Positions 35,472-43,854 of a stretch of 64,000 nucleotides of DNA are shown here, piece by piece (position 1 is the stretch's first letter; every line of letters begins with the position of its first letter). The notes below the pieces were generated by a model. The model made no database searches. It was not told the origin of the DNA and saw only the letters and a program-made list of their open reading frames with translations. A program made the translations under genes and the position numbers. Source of the stretch: JAGDZR01 sp049115695. GTDB lineage: Bacteria; Bacteroidota; Bacteroidia; Cytophagales; Cyclobacteriaceae. Location: the NCBI GenBank assembly GCA_049115695.1, contig JAGDZR010000017.1:1-64000 (forward strand), in the 5' to 3' direction.

Positions 35472-35561
35472 AGCTTTAGCTCAGTTAACTATTATTTTTT
35501 GCCGACGGAAACTGAGTTAGGGGTTGGGTAGAGCAGCGAAACGAAGTTTATGTCGGCATTA
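35472..35561 (+). repeat. 90-base element S2, copy 1 of an 88/90-identical pair
   Basis: The segment 35472-35561 recurs at 42824-42913 with only two differences, in the same orientation. It starts AGCTTTAGCTCAGTTAAC and contains TGCCGAC (35500-35506) and AAACT, which pair with AGTTT and GTCGGCA (35552-35558) across a 31-base interior. It ends GGCATTA. Each copy stands a few tens of bases before an unrelated gene (a DoxX-like gene here, a LytTR gene at the other). Confidence 0.85.
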
Positions 35562-35582
35562 CCAGCAATAACTAAATAGCCT

Positions 35583-36685
35583 ATGAACGTAAATCGACAG
35601 CAGCTATTCGATTTCATTTTAAGAATTCTTGCTTCGGTCTTGACTCTGGTGGGCGCTTTCGATCTCTTTCTGAAACTCATCGAAGTACTTGAGACCAAAA
35701 CTGGTTTTGAATTTTCCTACTGGGATGCTGTAGCAACGATCTATAAAATTTTGATCTATACCGGCTTTGCACTGGGGATTCTTTGGTCGATTTATATCGA
35801 CAGAAAAGAGGAGTTGTCAGCTTCAATCCAGAATTACAGCCAAATATTCATAAGAATATGGCTTGCATTCCTGATTTCGACCTATGGATTCGCTAAAATC
35901 CTAAAAACGCAATTTCAAGTTCCGGAACATATAAAAGACATTCCAATGTCAGCGCAACATCCATTCAATCTGACTTGGTACTACTTTGGCTTTTCTCGGG
36001 AGTACGCACTGATTTTGGCAATGGTTGAAATCGGGGGCTCGTTACTTCTTCTTTTTAGAAAAACAAGACTACTTGGAGCAGCACTGTTGTTCCCTGCAAT
36101 GCTCAATATCGTTTTCATTAACAAGTATTACTACATTAACCCTTGGTCATATTTTGCCTCCATTCTCTTTACACTTGGAACATTATATCTCTTGCTTATT
36201 GACTATGATAAACTCAAGAACTGCTTTCTTGATTTTGGTTTATTATCCAGAATAACCTTTACACATATCTGGAAAGGACTATTGAAAGCTATGGTAATAG
36301 CTGCCTCATTTGGGTTAATCTGTATGTACGCAAACGACTCGCAACCAAACAAGACTTTCTTAAAAGGTGTCTGGTCTGTCGAGTCCATGGAAATGGAAGG
36401 AGATTCCGTCATTTATCCAAACAACCGAGATTCCGTTTTGACAAAACTATATTTCGAATATGCCAGTCCTGGAAGAACAATCTTGGAATTCAATCATCAT
36501 TTCAACCGAAAACAGGTCAACTACAGACTTAGTCAAATCTGGATAGCCTAACTATACTGACAGAAGGGAAACCTCTTCATTTGCGAGTTAACCAAATTGA
36601 TTCAAAGACATTGATGCTTGAAGGCATGCAAGGTTCAGATTCCATTAAATTGAGATTAAGAAAGGACCGAGAAACCTCCAGATAG
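35583..36685 (+). pseudogene. DoxX-like membrane protein with C-terminal single-base frameshift
   Basis: The uninterrupted frame runs to 36551 (322 residues). It has about eight membrane helices in a DoxX/MauE-like layout, followed by a lipocalin-like tail (GVWSVESMEMEGDSV). After RLS at about 36533 the conserved continuation lies one frame away (SNLDSLTILTEGKPLHLRVN, then SKTLMLEGMQGSDSIKLRLR) and ends at 36685, two bases before the next ATG. Restoring one T (AGTTCA instead of AGTCA) rebuilds a 367-residue protein. The shift removes only the last third of the tail, so the membrane part could still function. Polymorphism or sequencing error cannot be excluded. Confidence 0.75.
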
Positions 36686-36687
36686 TA

Positions 36688-37347
36688 ATGAAAATAACCA
36701 AATCTGATTGGATCAATCATAGCATCGCCTTTTTGGGTATGATCATTGGAATTTTGATTGCCTTGCAATTGGACGACTGGAGAGAAAAGCAAGAACTTCA
36801 AGAAAGAATTGAAATAGCGATTTCCAATGTTGGCCATGAGCTTGATGCTAACAGGCAAGGATTGGAAGGAATCATCGGATCAAACAAAATGTTTATTGAC
36901 ATTTTGGAATTCATAGTTGAGCATGAGATTGCTGATGGTATTATCCAATTCAATAGCGAGGAAAATTGGTTGTCGTCCAAGCAATTGGAGTTTGTAGAGT
37001 TTTCTGAAATTGATAGCACAGGAAGTAAAATTCGAGCGAAGGTTGATGTCAATTTCAATCTGTTTCTAACATTTAGGATTCAAAGTCACAATTGGGAAGG
37101 CTTAAAGTATTCGGGTTATTTGTCGTTAAGCAATCAAGAGGATTTGAATGAATATATTTTGATCTACGATCTACTTAACACAGATTTTGGAGATCTTGAT
37201 ATCCTGCAACTTTCTAAAAGGATTGAAGCAGCCGATACAAACGAAAAAACGCTAAACGTTCTAAAGGAGAATGTTAAACCCTATGAGGTCAAATTAAATT
37301 ACCTTAATAACTTCCTAGATAAAAAACAGGCGGGTAACAAGCGCTGA
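36688..37347 (+). CDS. DUF6090-like small membrane protein
   Basis: A 219-residue protein. One N-terminal membrane helix (NHSIAFLGMIIGILIALQLD) is followed by DWREKQELQERIEIAISNVGHELDAN, the usual start of this Bacteroidota family, and then a helical soluble domain. It begins two bases after the restored end of the DoxX-like frame, so the two were one operon. Its last codons and stop lie inside the left arm of palindromic element S3, an arrangement typical of cassette-borne genes. Function unknown. Confidence 0.78.
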   Translation: MKITKSDWINHSIAFLGMIIGILIALQLDDWREKQELQERIEIAISNVGHELDANRQGLEGIIGSNKMFIDILEFIVEHEIADGIIQFNSEENWLSSKQLEFVEFSEIDSTGSKIRAKVDVNFNLFLTFRIQSHNWEGLKYSGYLSLSNQEDLNEYILIYDLLNTDFGDLDILQLSKRIEAADTNEKTLNVLKENVKPYEVKLNYLNNFLDKKQAGNKR

Positions 37348-37560
37348 TCAGGCATGTGCCATGGTGCTTTCTGCAAGCTCCTGAGTAAACAAATCGCTCC
37401 ACTACCCATTCTAAAATTTCATCTCCTGATCAGCTTTCTTTTTCTGGAGTTTCATTTTGTGAACGCAGTGCTTCGCAGATACTGTTGTGGGGGTTGGGCA
37501 GTTACGCTACCTTAGTGAGGTCTATAAGCTGGAGGGCACAGCGCCTGATAGCTGAATTCC
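37332..37560 (+). repeat. palindromic element S3 (attC-like candidate)
   Basis: Left arm 37332-37360 (GGGTAACAAGCGCTGATCAG, then GCATGTGCC) pairs with right arm 37534-37560 (GGGCACAGCGCCTGATAGC, then TGAATTCC) with small bulges. The left arm overlaps the stop codon of the upstream gene. The interior shares GGGGTTGGG(C/T)AG with the 90-base elements S2 and S7. The right-end core is less well kept (GAATTCC). Confidence 0.6.
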
Positions 37561-37587
37561 AGGGGTTAAACAATACTGCTATCAAAA

Positions 37588-38120
37588 ATGCTAGTCAAAA
37601 TTGTTCTTGTATCAGTCGTATTCATTACTGTTATATTTGAAACTCAAGCACAAACCGATCAAGAAACTGACTTACCTAAAAATAATATTGGTCTAAGCAT
37701 TGCAGGCCAAGGATCATGGTATGCTTTAAATTATGAGAGGCTTTATCGACTTAAAAACAGTGATTTTGTGAGTGCTGGTATTGGAATTGGTAAGGCAGAG
37801 GAAGATAAATGGTGTATGGGTCCGTGTTAGAGAGCTTCAGGCAGATCTTATTCACAACGTTTATCCTATAATATTGGAAGAAGGCGGCACTTTTTTGAGG
37901 TTGGACTCGCTGGAGCTGTGTTATTAGTTTCTGGAGATTCAGGAAATCCAAACTATGGCTCAGAAGACTCAGGGTATTACTTATTTCCGGGTATTGGATA
38001 TCGATTTCAATCTATTAAAAAAGGTAAGGTCTATTTTAAGCCTATGTTTATTTGTCAAGTAAAGTCCCAGAATATCTTTCGTTTTTCCCCTTTGAAGCAG
38101 AAATGGGTATATCTTTCTAA
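37588..38120 (+). pseudogene. outer-membrane beta-barrel protein, interrupted
   Basis: The first frame encodes a signal peptide (MLVKIVLVSVVFITVIFETQ) and barrel strands (NNIGLSIAGQGSWYALNYER) and stops at 37828 (TAG). The same frame continues sensibly after the stop (RASGRSYSQRLSYNIGRRRH, then GLAGAVLLVSGD, GIGYRF). Near 38095 the typical terminal strand moves to another frame (SPFEAEMGISF, stop at 38118). One in-frame stop plus one frameshift therefore separate three parts of an otherwise normal small barrel of about 175 residues. It lies between S3 and the FtsX gene. Confidence 0.7.
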
Positions 38121-38287
38121 TTAGGAGTAAATGGGAATAAATACTGTTTACATGGATACTAAAATGCATGTGCTAATTCAAGAGTTTGAAAGGACAATGC
38201 AAACCAGAAACTTCAGAGTTTCTAGCTACCGGCGCGCATACTCATTCTTGCTGAGCGTTGTGCTCATTAACCTTAGATTATATCAGA

Positions 38288-40597
38288 CTATCTATTACCA
38301 TCCAAAATATCGATGGGATTCAATGTTGCCGCTTTCCAGCTTTTGTCTAATACCGTGAGGAGTGAGATGAAAGAAATTACGGTCAAAGGTAAAAGGAAAA
38401 TGGTAACGTCAATATCGATGCGGCGCACATAATTTTCCAACCAGTAGCGTCCTCCGAAATAAGTAATTGGAGCAGCCAGTAATCCTCCCAATAGGACCAA
38501 CCTGGCAAAATCTGTTAATAATCCGGTTAAGATCTGAACGGAACTAGCGCCATGAATTTTGCGAATTCCTACTTCCCGGCTTTTCCTTTTAGTAACAAAG
38601 TAAGACAAACCAAAGAGCCCAATCACTGCTACCAGTACGGATACGCCACCAAAAAAAACGAAAAGTGCCAATACCTCCTCTTCCGCCTCTCCTGAAGCTT
38701 CCTGTTCTCTTCTCAAAAGAAAGAAAAAGGGGAATCTCGTCGAGATTATGTATTCTGTCTTTTCTAGAAACTGATCCAGTCTATCTCCTCCTCTACCTTG
38801 ATAGTTGAGCACAAGGTCTATATAGGTAAGGTATCGAAAACCGGATACAAACGCTCGTTCAACCTCGCCTTGTTTTGACTGAAAGATCCCAATCGTTTCA
38901 TAACTACCACCTTCTATTTGCCACACCTTGATGCTGTCATCATATCCAAATCGAGCTTGGGCAATGGCAGAATCCAAAATGACCTGCCCCGGATTCTGCC
39001 CAAAAACAGGGTTAAAAATTTCCCCCTTAATTCGATTTTTGGATTCTGTCCAATAATCAGGATCGACCACCGTCAAATACCCTTGCGTGCTATCGTTGAG
39101 CGTTATCTTTTGTTCGCTTTTAATATTGCCTTTATGCATATTTGAGAAAGAATAATTTACCACTGTACCAAAAGTGACCATTTCGTCCAGAAACCCAACC
39201 GCTATTTGGGTAAACCGAGGATTAGCTCCTGATAAGCCAGGGAAAACACCTGTGATGCGGACCTCTCCTTTGGGGTGAGTATCAATCAATTGTAACTGTC
39301 GATAGATAATCAAGGAGGCAGATAGGAAAACAATAGATGTGACAATTTGAAAAACTAACAAGGCTCGCACTACATTACCTGCATGGCCGAAAGCCTGCGT
39401 TCTTAACAAACTTCCTGCCCCTTTGAGGGCTGAAACAATTTCTATTCTACTTAAAAAAAAGAATGGGTAAATCGCTGACAGCATTGTATTGGTGATGATT
39501 GTGATGGCCTGAAGTAAAACCAATCTTGTCCACTGTATTTGATCCAGAGGTGGATAGGTCAGCATATTATGCCGATTTACCATATATACGCAAAATATGA
39601 ACGAACCAAGTCCCACCAGTGTAGCGATCAAGTTGATGGAAAGGAGCTCACCTCCTAGTCTCAGCGTCAAATTGCCTATTGATGCCCCATGTAACTTCCG
39701 AATCCCAATATCTTTGCATCGGTCCACAAAATGGATAATCGTGCTATTGACATAATTAGTGACGGTAATCAACAAGATAATGATGGCAACTATCGAAAGC
39801 AAAAGCAACAGGTTACTATTTGCGACAGGTTCAGCCTCATTAGAAACACCTTGAGCGGTATGAGTAGCAGAGGCAGGTCGCAAATAGAGCGTATCAAGTG
39901 GAACGGCTGAATCGATATCAACTCCTGACACATAAGTATATCCACTCATGATGCCTCCTCCCGAACCGGGTGTAGCCATTGCGATAAGAGCATCAAAGTC
40001 CATGTGGGTATTATCCTTACGATCAGCAAAAATCCCTATAAGGTGATACGGATGTTGGATTGATCCTCTACCTTGCCTAAACTCAGTGCCTAAGGATTTA
40101 GTTTTCCAGTCTGGTCCGAAAAGCTCTAGGGCAGCTTTTTGAGAAATCATCAGTGAACCCGATGCTCCAAAGTCTTCTGAGCGTCCAACCAAGAGTTCTA
40201 AATTGAAAAAATCTATCACTTCAGGATCTGCATAATATGCTCTTTTGAAATATGCCGGGTGATTTGATGAGTCGGACAAGTACCTGAGTGTAGCTGATTT
40301 GTATTCTGAAAATGGAATGAGTCTTGCGAAGGCTTGTATGCTGGTTATCTGTTCAACCAGGTTTGGTCCAATTTGGGATGATGTATAAGCATCCAAAGAA
40401 CCTGGATTGTCATCTGCTCTCTTTTCAACCCGAAAAACATCGTCCATGTGATGATCATAGCTCATCTCATAGAGTAGCAGGTTAGTAACAAATAAAGCGG
40501 AGGCAATGCCAATGGAAAGGGCTGTTATGTTGGTAATAGAGCCTCGGGGGTTCTTGATAATGGCTCGATAAGATGTTAGTAGCAGATCTAGTCCCAC
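38288..40597 (-). CDS. MacB/FtsX-type ABC permease
   Basis: A 769-residue permease with the Bacteroidota double layout. It has an N-terminal helix (NITALSIGIASALFVTNLLLY) and a periplasmic MacB-PCD domain. A first FtsX core (IVAIIILLITVTNYVNSTII, then KDIGIRKLHGAS) is followed by a second half with its own periplasmic domain and core (LALFVFFGGVSVLVAVIGLF, then KSREVGIRKIHGAS). No ATPase gene is adjacent. It is the only complete gene on the minus strand between 31 and 50 kb, lying opposite to the other genes of the accessory region. Confidence 0.9.
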   Translation of the reverse strand: MGLDLLLTSYRAIIKNPRGSITNITALSIGIASALFVTNLLLYEMSYDHHMDDVFRVEKRADDNPGSLDAYTSSQIGPNLVEQITSIQAFARLIPFSEYKSATLRYLSDSSNHPAYFKRAYYADPEVIDFFNLELLVGRSEDFGASGSLMISQKAALELFGPDWKTKSLGTEFRQGRGSIQHPYHLIGIFADRKDNTHMDFDALIAMATPGSGGGIMSGYTYVSGVDIDSAVPLDTLYLRPASATHTAQGVSNEAEPVANSNLLLLLSIVAIIILLITVTNYVNSTIIHFVDRCKDIGIRKLHGASIGNLTLRLGGELLSINLIATLVGLGSFIFCVYMVNRHNMLTYPPLDQIQWTRLVLLQAITIITNTMLSAIYPFFFLSRIEIVSALKGAGSLLRTQAFGHAGNVVRALLVFQIVTSIVFLSASLIIYRQLQLIDTHPKGEVRITGVFPGLSGANPRFTQIAVGFLDEMVTFGTVVNYSFSNMHKGNIKSEQKITLNDSTQGYLTVVDPDYWTESKNRIKGEIFNPVFGQNPGQVILDSAIAQARFGYDDSIKVWQIEGGSYETIGIFQSKQGEVERAFVSGFRYLTYIDLVLNYQGRGGDRLDQFLEKTEYIISTRFPFFFLLRREQEASGEAEEEVLALFVFFGGVSVLVAVIGLFGLSYFVTKRKSREVGIRKIHGASSVQILTGLLTDFARLVLLGGLLAAPITYFGGRYWLENYVRRIDIDVTIFLLPLTVISFISLLTVLDKSWKAATLNPIDILDGNR

Positions 40598-40726
40598 AAA
40601 ATAGGGTTCACAATAGTTGTGCCACCCTTGCTAACGATCTATTGGGTTGATTTTTGTAACATTTTCAGTAACCCGGTTGTTCAGAAATGGACATGAATTG
40701 CCGAATGTGAACAGAATGGAATTGAG

Positions 40727-40840
40727 CATAACAATCATTAAGCTCAATGAGCAAACTGAGCTATAAGCAAAATTCGGTGTAAAACCGTAACTTTAAAATC
40801 AACTTAAAAAGATATGCTCACTGAGCTTATCCAGACGTTG
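40727..40840 (+). repeat. palindromic element S5 (attC-like), left of FISUMP gene
   Basis: Left arm ATAACAATCATTAAGCTCAA plus TGAGCA (from 40729) pairs with right arm TGCTCACTGAGCTTATCCAG plus ACGTTG (40815-40840). AAGCTCAATGAGCA is nearly self-complementary to TGCTCACTGAGCTT. It is a 114-base element and closely related to S6: 15 bases of the left arm and 21 bases of the right arm (40819-40839) are identical. Confidence 0.75.
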
Positions 40841-40977
40841 GCGGTAATTAGCCTAACTGACATTCATTGAATTTCACTAACTTACTCGTTCTCATTGAGA
40901 GTTCTTTTTCAACAAAGTGGTTAATGTCAAAGAATTGCTGTCTGAGCATTTGCTTTTGAACCTTTAACCCACGAGGA

Positions 40978-42555
40978 ATGAAAAAAACATCCAATCTCGA
41001 AAACTACCTTTTTGCATCTTTGTTGTTGATCTTGTTGGCTTGTAATAAGGAGGACTCACCAGAACCTCCGCCCACTCCTCCCACCAATCTAGCATCGTCA
41101 ATAACTTCATCCAGTCAAATTGACCTTTCCTGGACAGATAACTCTGAAAATGAAACAGGATTTACAATTGAAAGAAAATTAGGGTCAGAAAGTTATACCG
41201 TTATTACCACAACCGAAGCTAATAAAAATTCATATTCTGATAATAATCTGGAGGAATTTACTAATTACTCGTATCGGATATTTGCTATTAATGCAGCTCA
41301 TGAAATCGGTGAGTATTCTAACGAAGTAACGGCTAGAACATTTGGCAAAGCTATTCTTGAAACAAGTGAGGTATCTAATATTACACCTTTCGCAGCTATT
41401 GTTAATAGCAACATATCAGATGAAAAAGGATCATCTGTGACCTCAAGAGGTGTTGTTTGGAGTACCTCTACTAATCCAACGATTGAACTCGAAACAAAAA
41501 CAGAAAATGGTTCAGGTTCTGGAAATTTCTCTAGTGAACTTTCTGGACTGAATTGGGAAACTGAATATTATATCAGAGCTTATGCTACAAATAGTGCAGG
41601 AACTGCATACGGAACTGAAATAACATTCAACACAGAACAAATTTCCATCATTACTTCTCCTATATCAAACATTGATTATCATTCTGCAACAAGTGGTGGA
41701 ATGATTGATGGAGAAGGAGGTTCTTCAATTGTTACAAGGGGTTTAGTATGGGGTACAGATCCCGAAGCTACCGTGAATCTCTCTACAAAAACTGAAGACA
41801 GTACGGGAACTGGTGTTTTTGTTAGCTCAATTGAAAGTCTACTTCCAAACACAACCTATTACGCTAGAGCATATGCCAGCAATAATGAAACAACCTCATA
41901 TGGACCTCAAATTAGTTTTATCACTGATAATGAAATTAAGGATATTGAAGGAAATACATACTCAATTGTGGCAATTGGATCACAAATATGGATGGCTGAA
42001 AATTTAAGGACAATGAAATATAATGATGGGACAGAAATTCCTGAAATAACCGATAACACAGTATGGGCAAACTTGACAACTGCTGGATTTAGCTGGTATG
42101 ATAATGATGAAGCACAATTCAAACATCCATATGGAGCAATGTACAATTGGTATGCAAACGACACTGGTAAGTTGTGTCCAGAAGGGTGGCATATCCCTAC
42201 TGTATCTGAATGGGATATTTTGATTAATTTCCTTGGCGGATTGACTGTTGCTGGTGGCAAGATAAAAGACGCTGGCCTGGATTACTGGGATGATCCAAAT
42301 ACAGGAGCTTCAAACGAAAGTGGCTTTACAGCATTAGGGGCTGGATACAGATCATCAGATGGATCATTTGTCCTTATTCGACGAGAAACTAATATTCATG
42401 TAGCTGCTCCTTCCAGTACAATGTTATCTGTAATTGGGCTTACACATCAAATGGAAAATATAACATTCTCCACTGTGCCAAGTAAAAATTCTGATATATC
42501 CAACACTAATCCGTTAGAAAACTATGGATATGTTGTTAGATGTATTAGTAATTGA
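40978..42555 (+). CDS. FISUMP-domain lipoprotein with Fn3-like repeats
   Basis: A 525-residue surface lipoprotein. Signal with lipid-attachment Cys at residue 22 (LLILLACNK), a Pro-rich linker, then a fibronectin type III domain (PPTNLASSITSSSQIDLSWT...YSYRIFAINAAHE). Two similar repeats of about 95 residues follow (SRGVVWSTSTNPTIE...YYIRAYATNSAGTAYG and TRGLVWGTDPEATVN...YYARAYASNNETTSYG). The C-terminal Fibrobacter-succinogenes-major-paralog domain has IGSQIWMAENLRTMKYNDG, YGAMYNWYA and CPEGWHIPTVSEWD. It is bracketed by the related elements S5 and S6, so it is the clearest single-gene cassette in the window. Confidence 0.9.
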   Translation: MKKTSNLENYLFASLLLILLACNKEDSPEPPPTPPTNLASSITSSSQIDLSWTDNSENETGFTIERKLGSESYTVITTTEANKNSYSDNNLEEFTNYSYRIFAINAAHEIGEYSNEVTARTFGKAILETSEVSNITPFAAIVNSNISDEKGSSVTSRGVVWSTSTNPTIELETKTENGSGSGNFSSELSGLNWETEYYIRAYATNSAGTAYGTEITFNTEQISIITSPISNIDYHSATSGGMIDGEGGSSIVTRGLVWGTDPEATVNLSTKTEDSTGTGVFVSSIESLLPNTTYYARAYASNNETTSYGPQISFITDNEIKDIEGNTYSIVAIGSQIWMAENLRTMKYNDGTEIPEITDNTVWANLTTAGFSWYDNDEAQFKHPYGAMYNWYANDTGKLCPEGWHIPTVSEWDILINFLGGLTVAGGKIKDAGLDYWDDPNTGASNESGFTALGAGYRSSDGSFVLIRRETNIHVAAPSSTMLSVIGLTHQMENITFSTVPSKNSDISNTNPLENYGYVVRCISN

Positions 42556-42596
42556 TTCACAAATGAGAAACTGTAATTTGAGCCTAACCAACTATC

Positions 42597-42707
42597 GCCA
42601 ACAAATGATAAGCTCAATGAGCAACTAAGCTATGAGAATATTTCTGTGCGAAACACTCATTTCAAATAAATTAGAAAAGATATACGCACTGAGCTTATCC
42701 AGACGTT
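42597..42707 (+). repeat. palindromic element S6 (attC-like), right of FISUMP gene
   Basis: Left arm GCCAACAAATGATAAGCTCA plus ATGAGCA (42597-42623) pairs with right arm 42683-42707, ending TTATCCAGACGTT. It is the same length class as S5 and in the same orientation. Identical blocks are AAGCTCAATGAGCAA (42610-42624) and 42687-42707, with a diverged middle. Direct repeats of this kind on both sides of one gene are the geometry expected of an excisable cassette. Confidence 0.75.
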
Positions 42708-42812
42708 ATCTATGAATTGCAGCAATCTGCTGTTGAATGGATACCCGAAAGTCGCATGGCTTTACTAATGGAACTTCTTGAGATTAATGATTTAGTAGAC
42801 CTGGACTTATGA
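42705..42812 (+). pseudogene. short coding remnant between S6 and S7
   Basis: An open frame of 35 codons (ELQQSAVEWIPESRMALLME then LLEINDLVDLDL) starts inside the S6 core and ends at 42812. It has no ATG at its front and looks like the C-terminal remnant of a small helical protein, reminiscent of short antitoxin-like proteins. It fills the only space between S6 and the second 90-base element. Chance coding is possible. Confidence 0.3.
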
Positions 42813-42823
42813 AGTTTGTATTC

Positions 42824-42913
42824 AGCTTTAGCTCAGTTAACTATTATTTTTTGCCGATGGAAACCGAGTTAGGGGTTGGGTAGAGCAGCGAAACGAAGTT
42901 TATGTCGGCATTA
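42824..42913 (+). repeat. 90-base element S7, copy 2 of an 88/90-identical pair
   Basis: Matches 35472-35561 at 88 of 90 positions. The two changes are C/T in the left arm (TGCCGAT instead of TGCCGAC) and C/T in AAACC versus AAACT. It ends GGCATTA, 47 bases before the LytTR gene. Confidence 0.85.
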
Positions 42914-42959
42914 TAGAGCATTGGCTAATAAAATAAATTTAAAAATCATCTAACTTAAG

Positions 42960-43754
42960 ATGACCATGAATTTAACATCAGCAGGAATTAGATTTAGAAA
43001 ACTTTATTATTCTAAGCTGTTCCCCGCAATTCTTGGTTTTATTTCTGGCTTTTCAGTATTCTACTTTCTGTATTTATTCGGAGCGTACGGTATCCAAAAA
43101 GGATTATCATATTCAGGCCATTCGCATCTTTTTCGAAGTATCAGTTTTGGGCTATTAACCTTTGTGTATCTGACTGCTTTTGAAGTCTGGCTCAAGCCAA
43201 AATTGAATGTTACCCGGTTTGGTCCTTCAATTCTCTGGTACCTAAGTTTGGTGCTTTTAGGAAGTCAACTCATATTTCTATTATTCAACTTCTTCTGGAA
43301 TTGGCAAGAATGGAACCTAGAGGCCTACGGGCTGATTCTGAAGGAATTTCCTTTAATGATGGTATTGCCTCTCTCCTTTTATTTGGTACTTAAAAAAATT
43401 TCAGCTCACCAAAAACCAAACACCCCCTACATCACCTTTCAATCTGAAAATGGGAAAGACCAATTAAGGATTAACCCACAGGACATTCTCTGTGCGAGCT
43501 CTTCGGAAAACTACATCACAATTTTATACACATCAGGCGGACAGAACAAAGAGCACCTCATCCGCAAGCCACTCAAAGTCTTGGAACAAGAACTGAAAGC
43601 TTACCCTGAAATAGCAAGAACACATAGAAGTTATCTGGTCAATAACCGCAACATACAGGCAGTGAAGCAACTCAAAGGTAAAGTTTTACTTGAGGTTAAT
43701 GGAACCAGTATACCCGTGTCAAAACAATATCAGCATCAGTTTCTCAAGGGGTGA
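42960..43754 (+). CDS. LytTR-family membrane transcriptional regulator
   Basis: A 264-residue protein. The N-terminal half has four hydrophobic helices (for example AILGFISGFSVFYFLYLFGAYG and ILWYLSLVLLGSQLIFLLF). The C-terminal LytTR DNA-binding domain covers about residues 165-262 and shows ILCASSSENYITILY, HLIRKPLKVLEQEL and ARTHRSYLVNNRNIQAVKQL. It is a one-component membrane regulator with no receiver domain. It heads a run of three genes with a beta-lactamase-like protein and an exported protein, which it probably controls. A second ATG at 42966 is an alternative start. Confidence 0.9.
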   Translation: MTMNLTSAGIRFRKLYYSKLFPAILGFISGFSVFYFLYLFGAYGIQKGLSYSGHSHLFRSISFGLLTFVYLTAFEVWLKPKLNVTRFGPSILWYLSLVLLGSQLIFLLFNFFWNWQEWNLEAYGLILKEFPLMMVLPLSFYLVLKKISAHQKPNTPYITFQSENGKDQLRINPQDILCASSSENYITILYTSGGQNKEHLIRKPLKVLEQELKAYPEIARTHRSYLVNNRNIQAVKQLKGKVLLEVNGTSIPVSKQYQHQFLKG

Positions 43755-43810
43755 TTTTTTTCGTCACATATAGGCGCTTTTTATCCCTAAATGGTCTTTT
43801 CACTTACTAA

Positions 43811-43854
43811 ATCGGGTTTTTATCCTTCACTTTTGCTGAAAAGTAAAACCCGAT
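43811..43854 (+). promoter_or_regulatory. inverted repeat covering the start codon of the beta-lactamase-like gene
   Basis: ATCGGGTTTT (43811-43820) and AAAACCCGAT (43845-43854) are perfect 10-base arms with a 24-base spacer. The right arm includes the AT of the start codon at 43853. In RNA the hairpin would hide the start, giving translational control; in DNA it could be a LytTR operator. No T tract follows, so it is not a terminator. Confidence 0.5.

Noticed and set aside
38130..38270. A further palindromic element (S4) between the barrel pseudogene and the FtsX gene
   Set aside because: GAGCGTTGTGCTCATTAA near 38256 resembles the right-end core of the other elements, but I could not find a left arm that pairs convincingly, so it is not listed as a feature.
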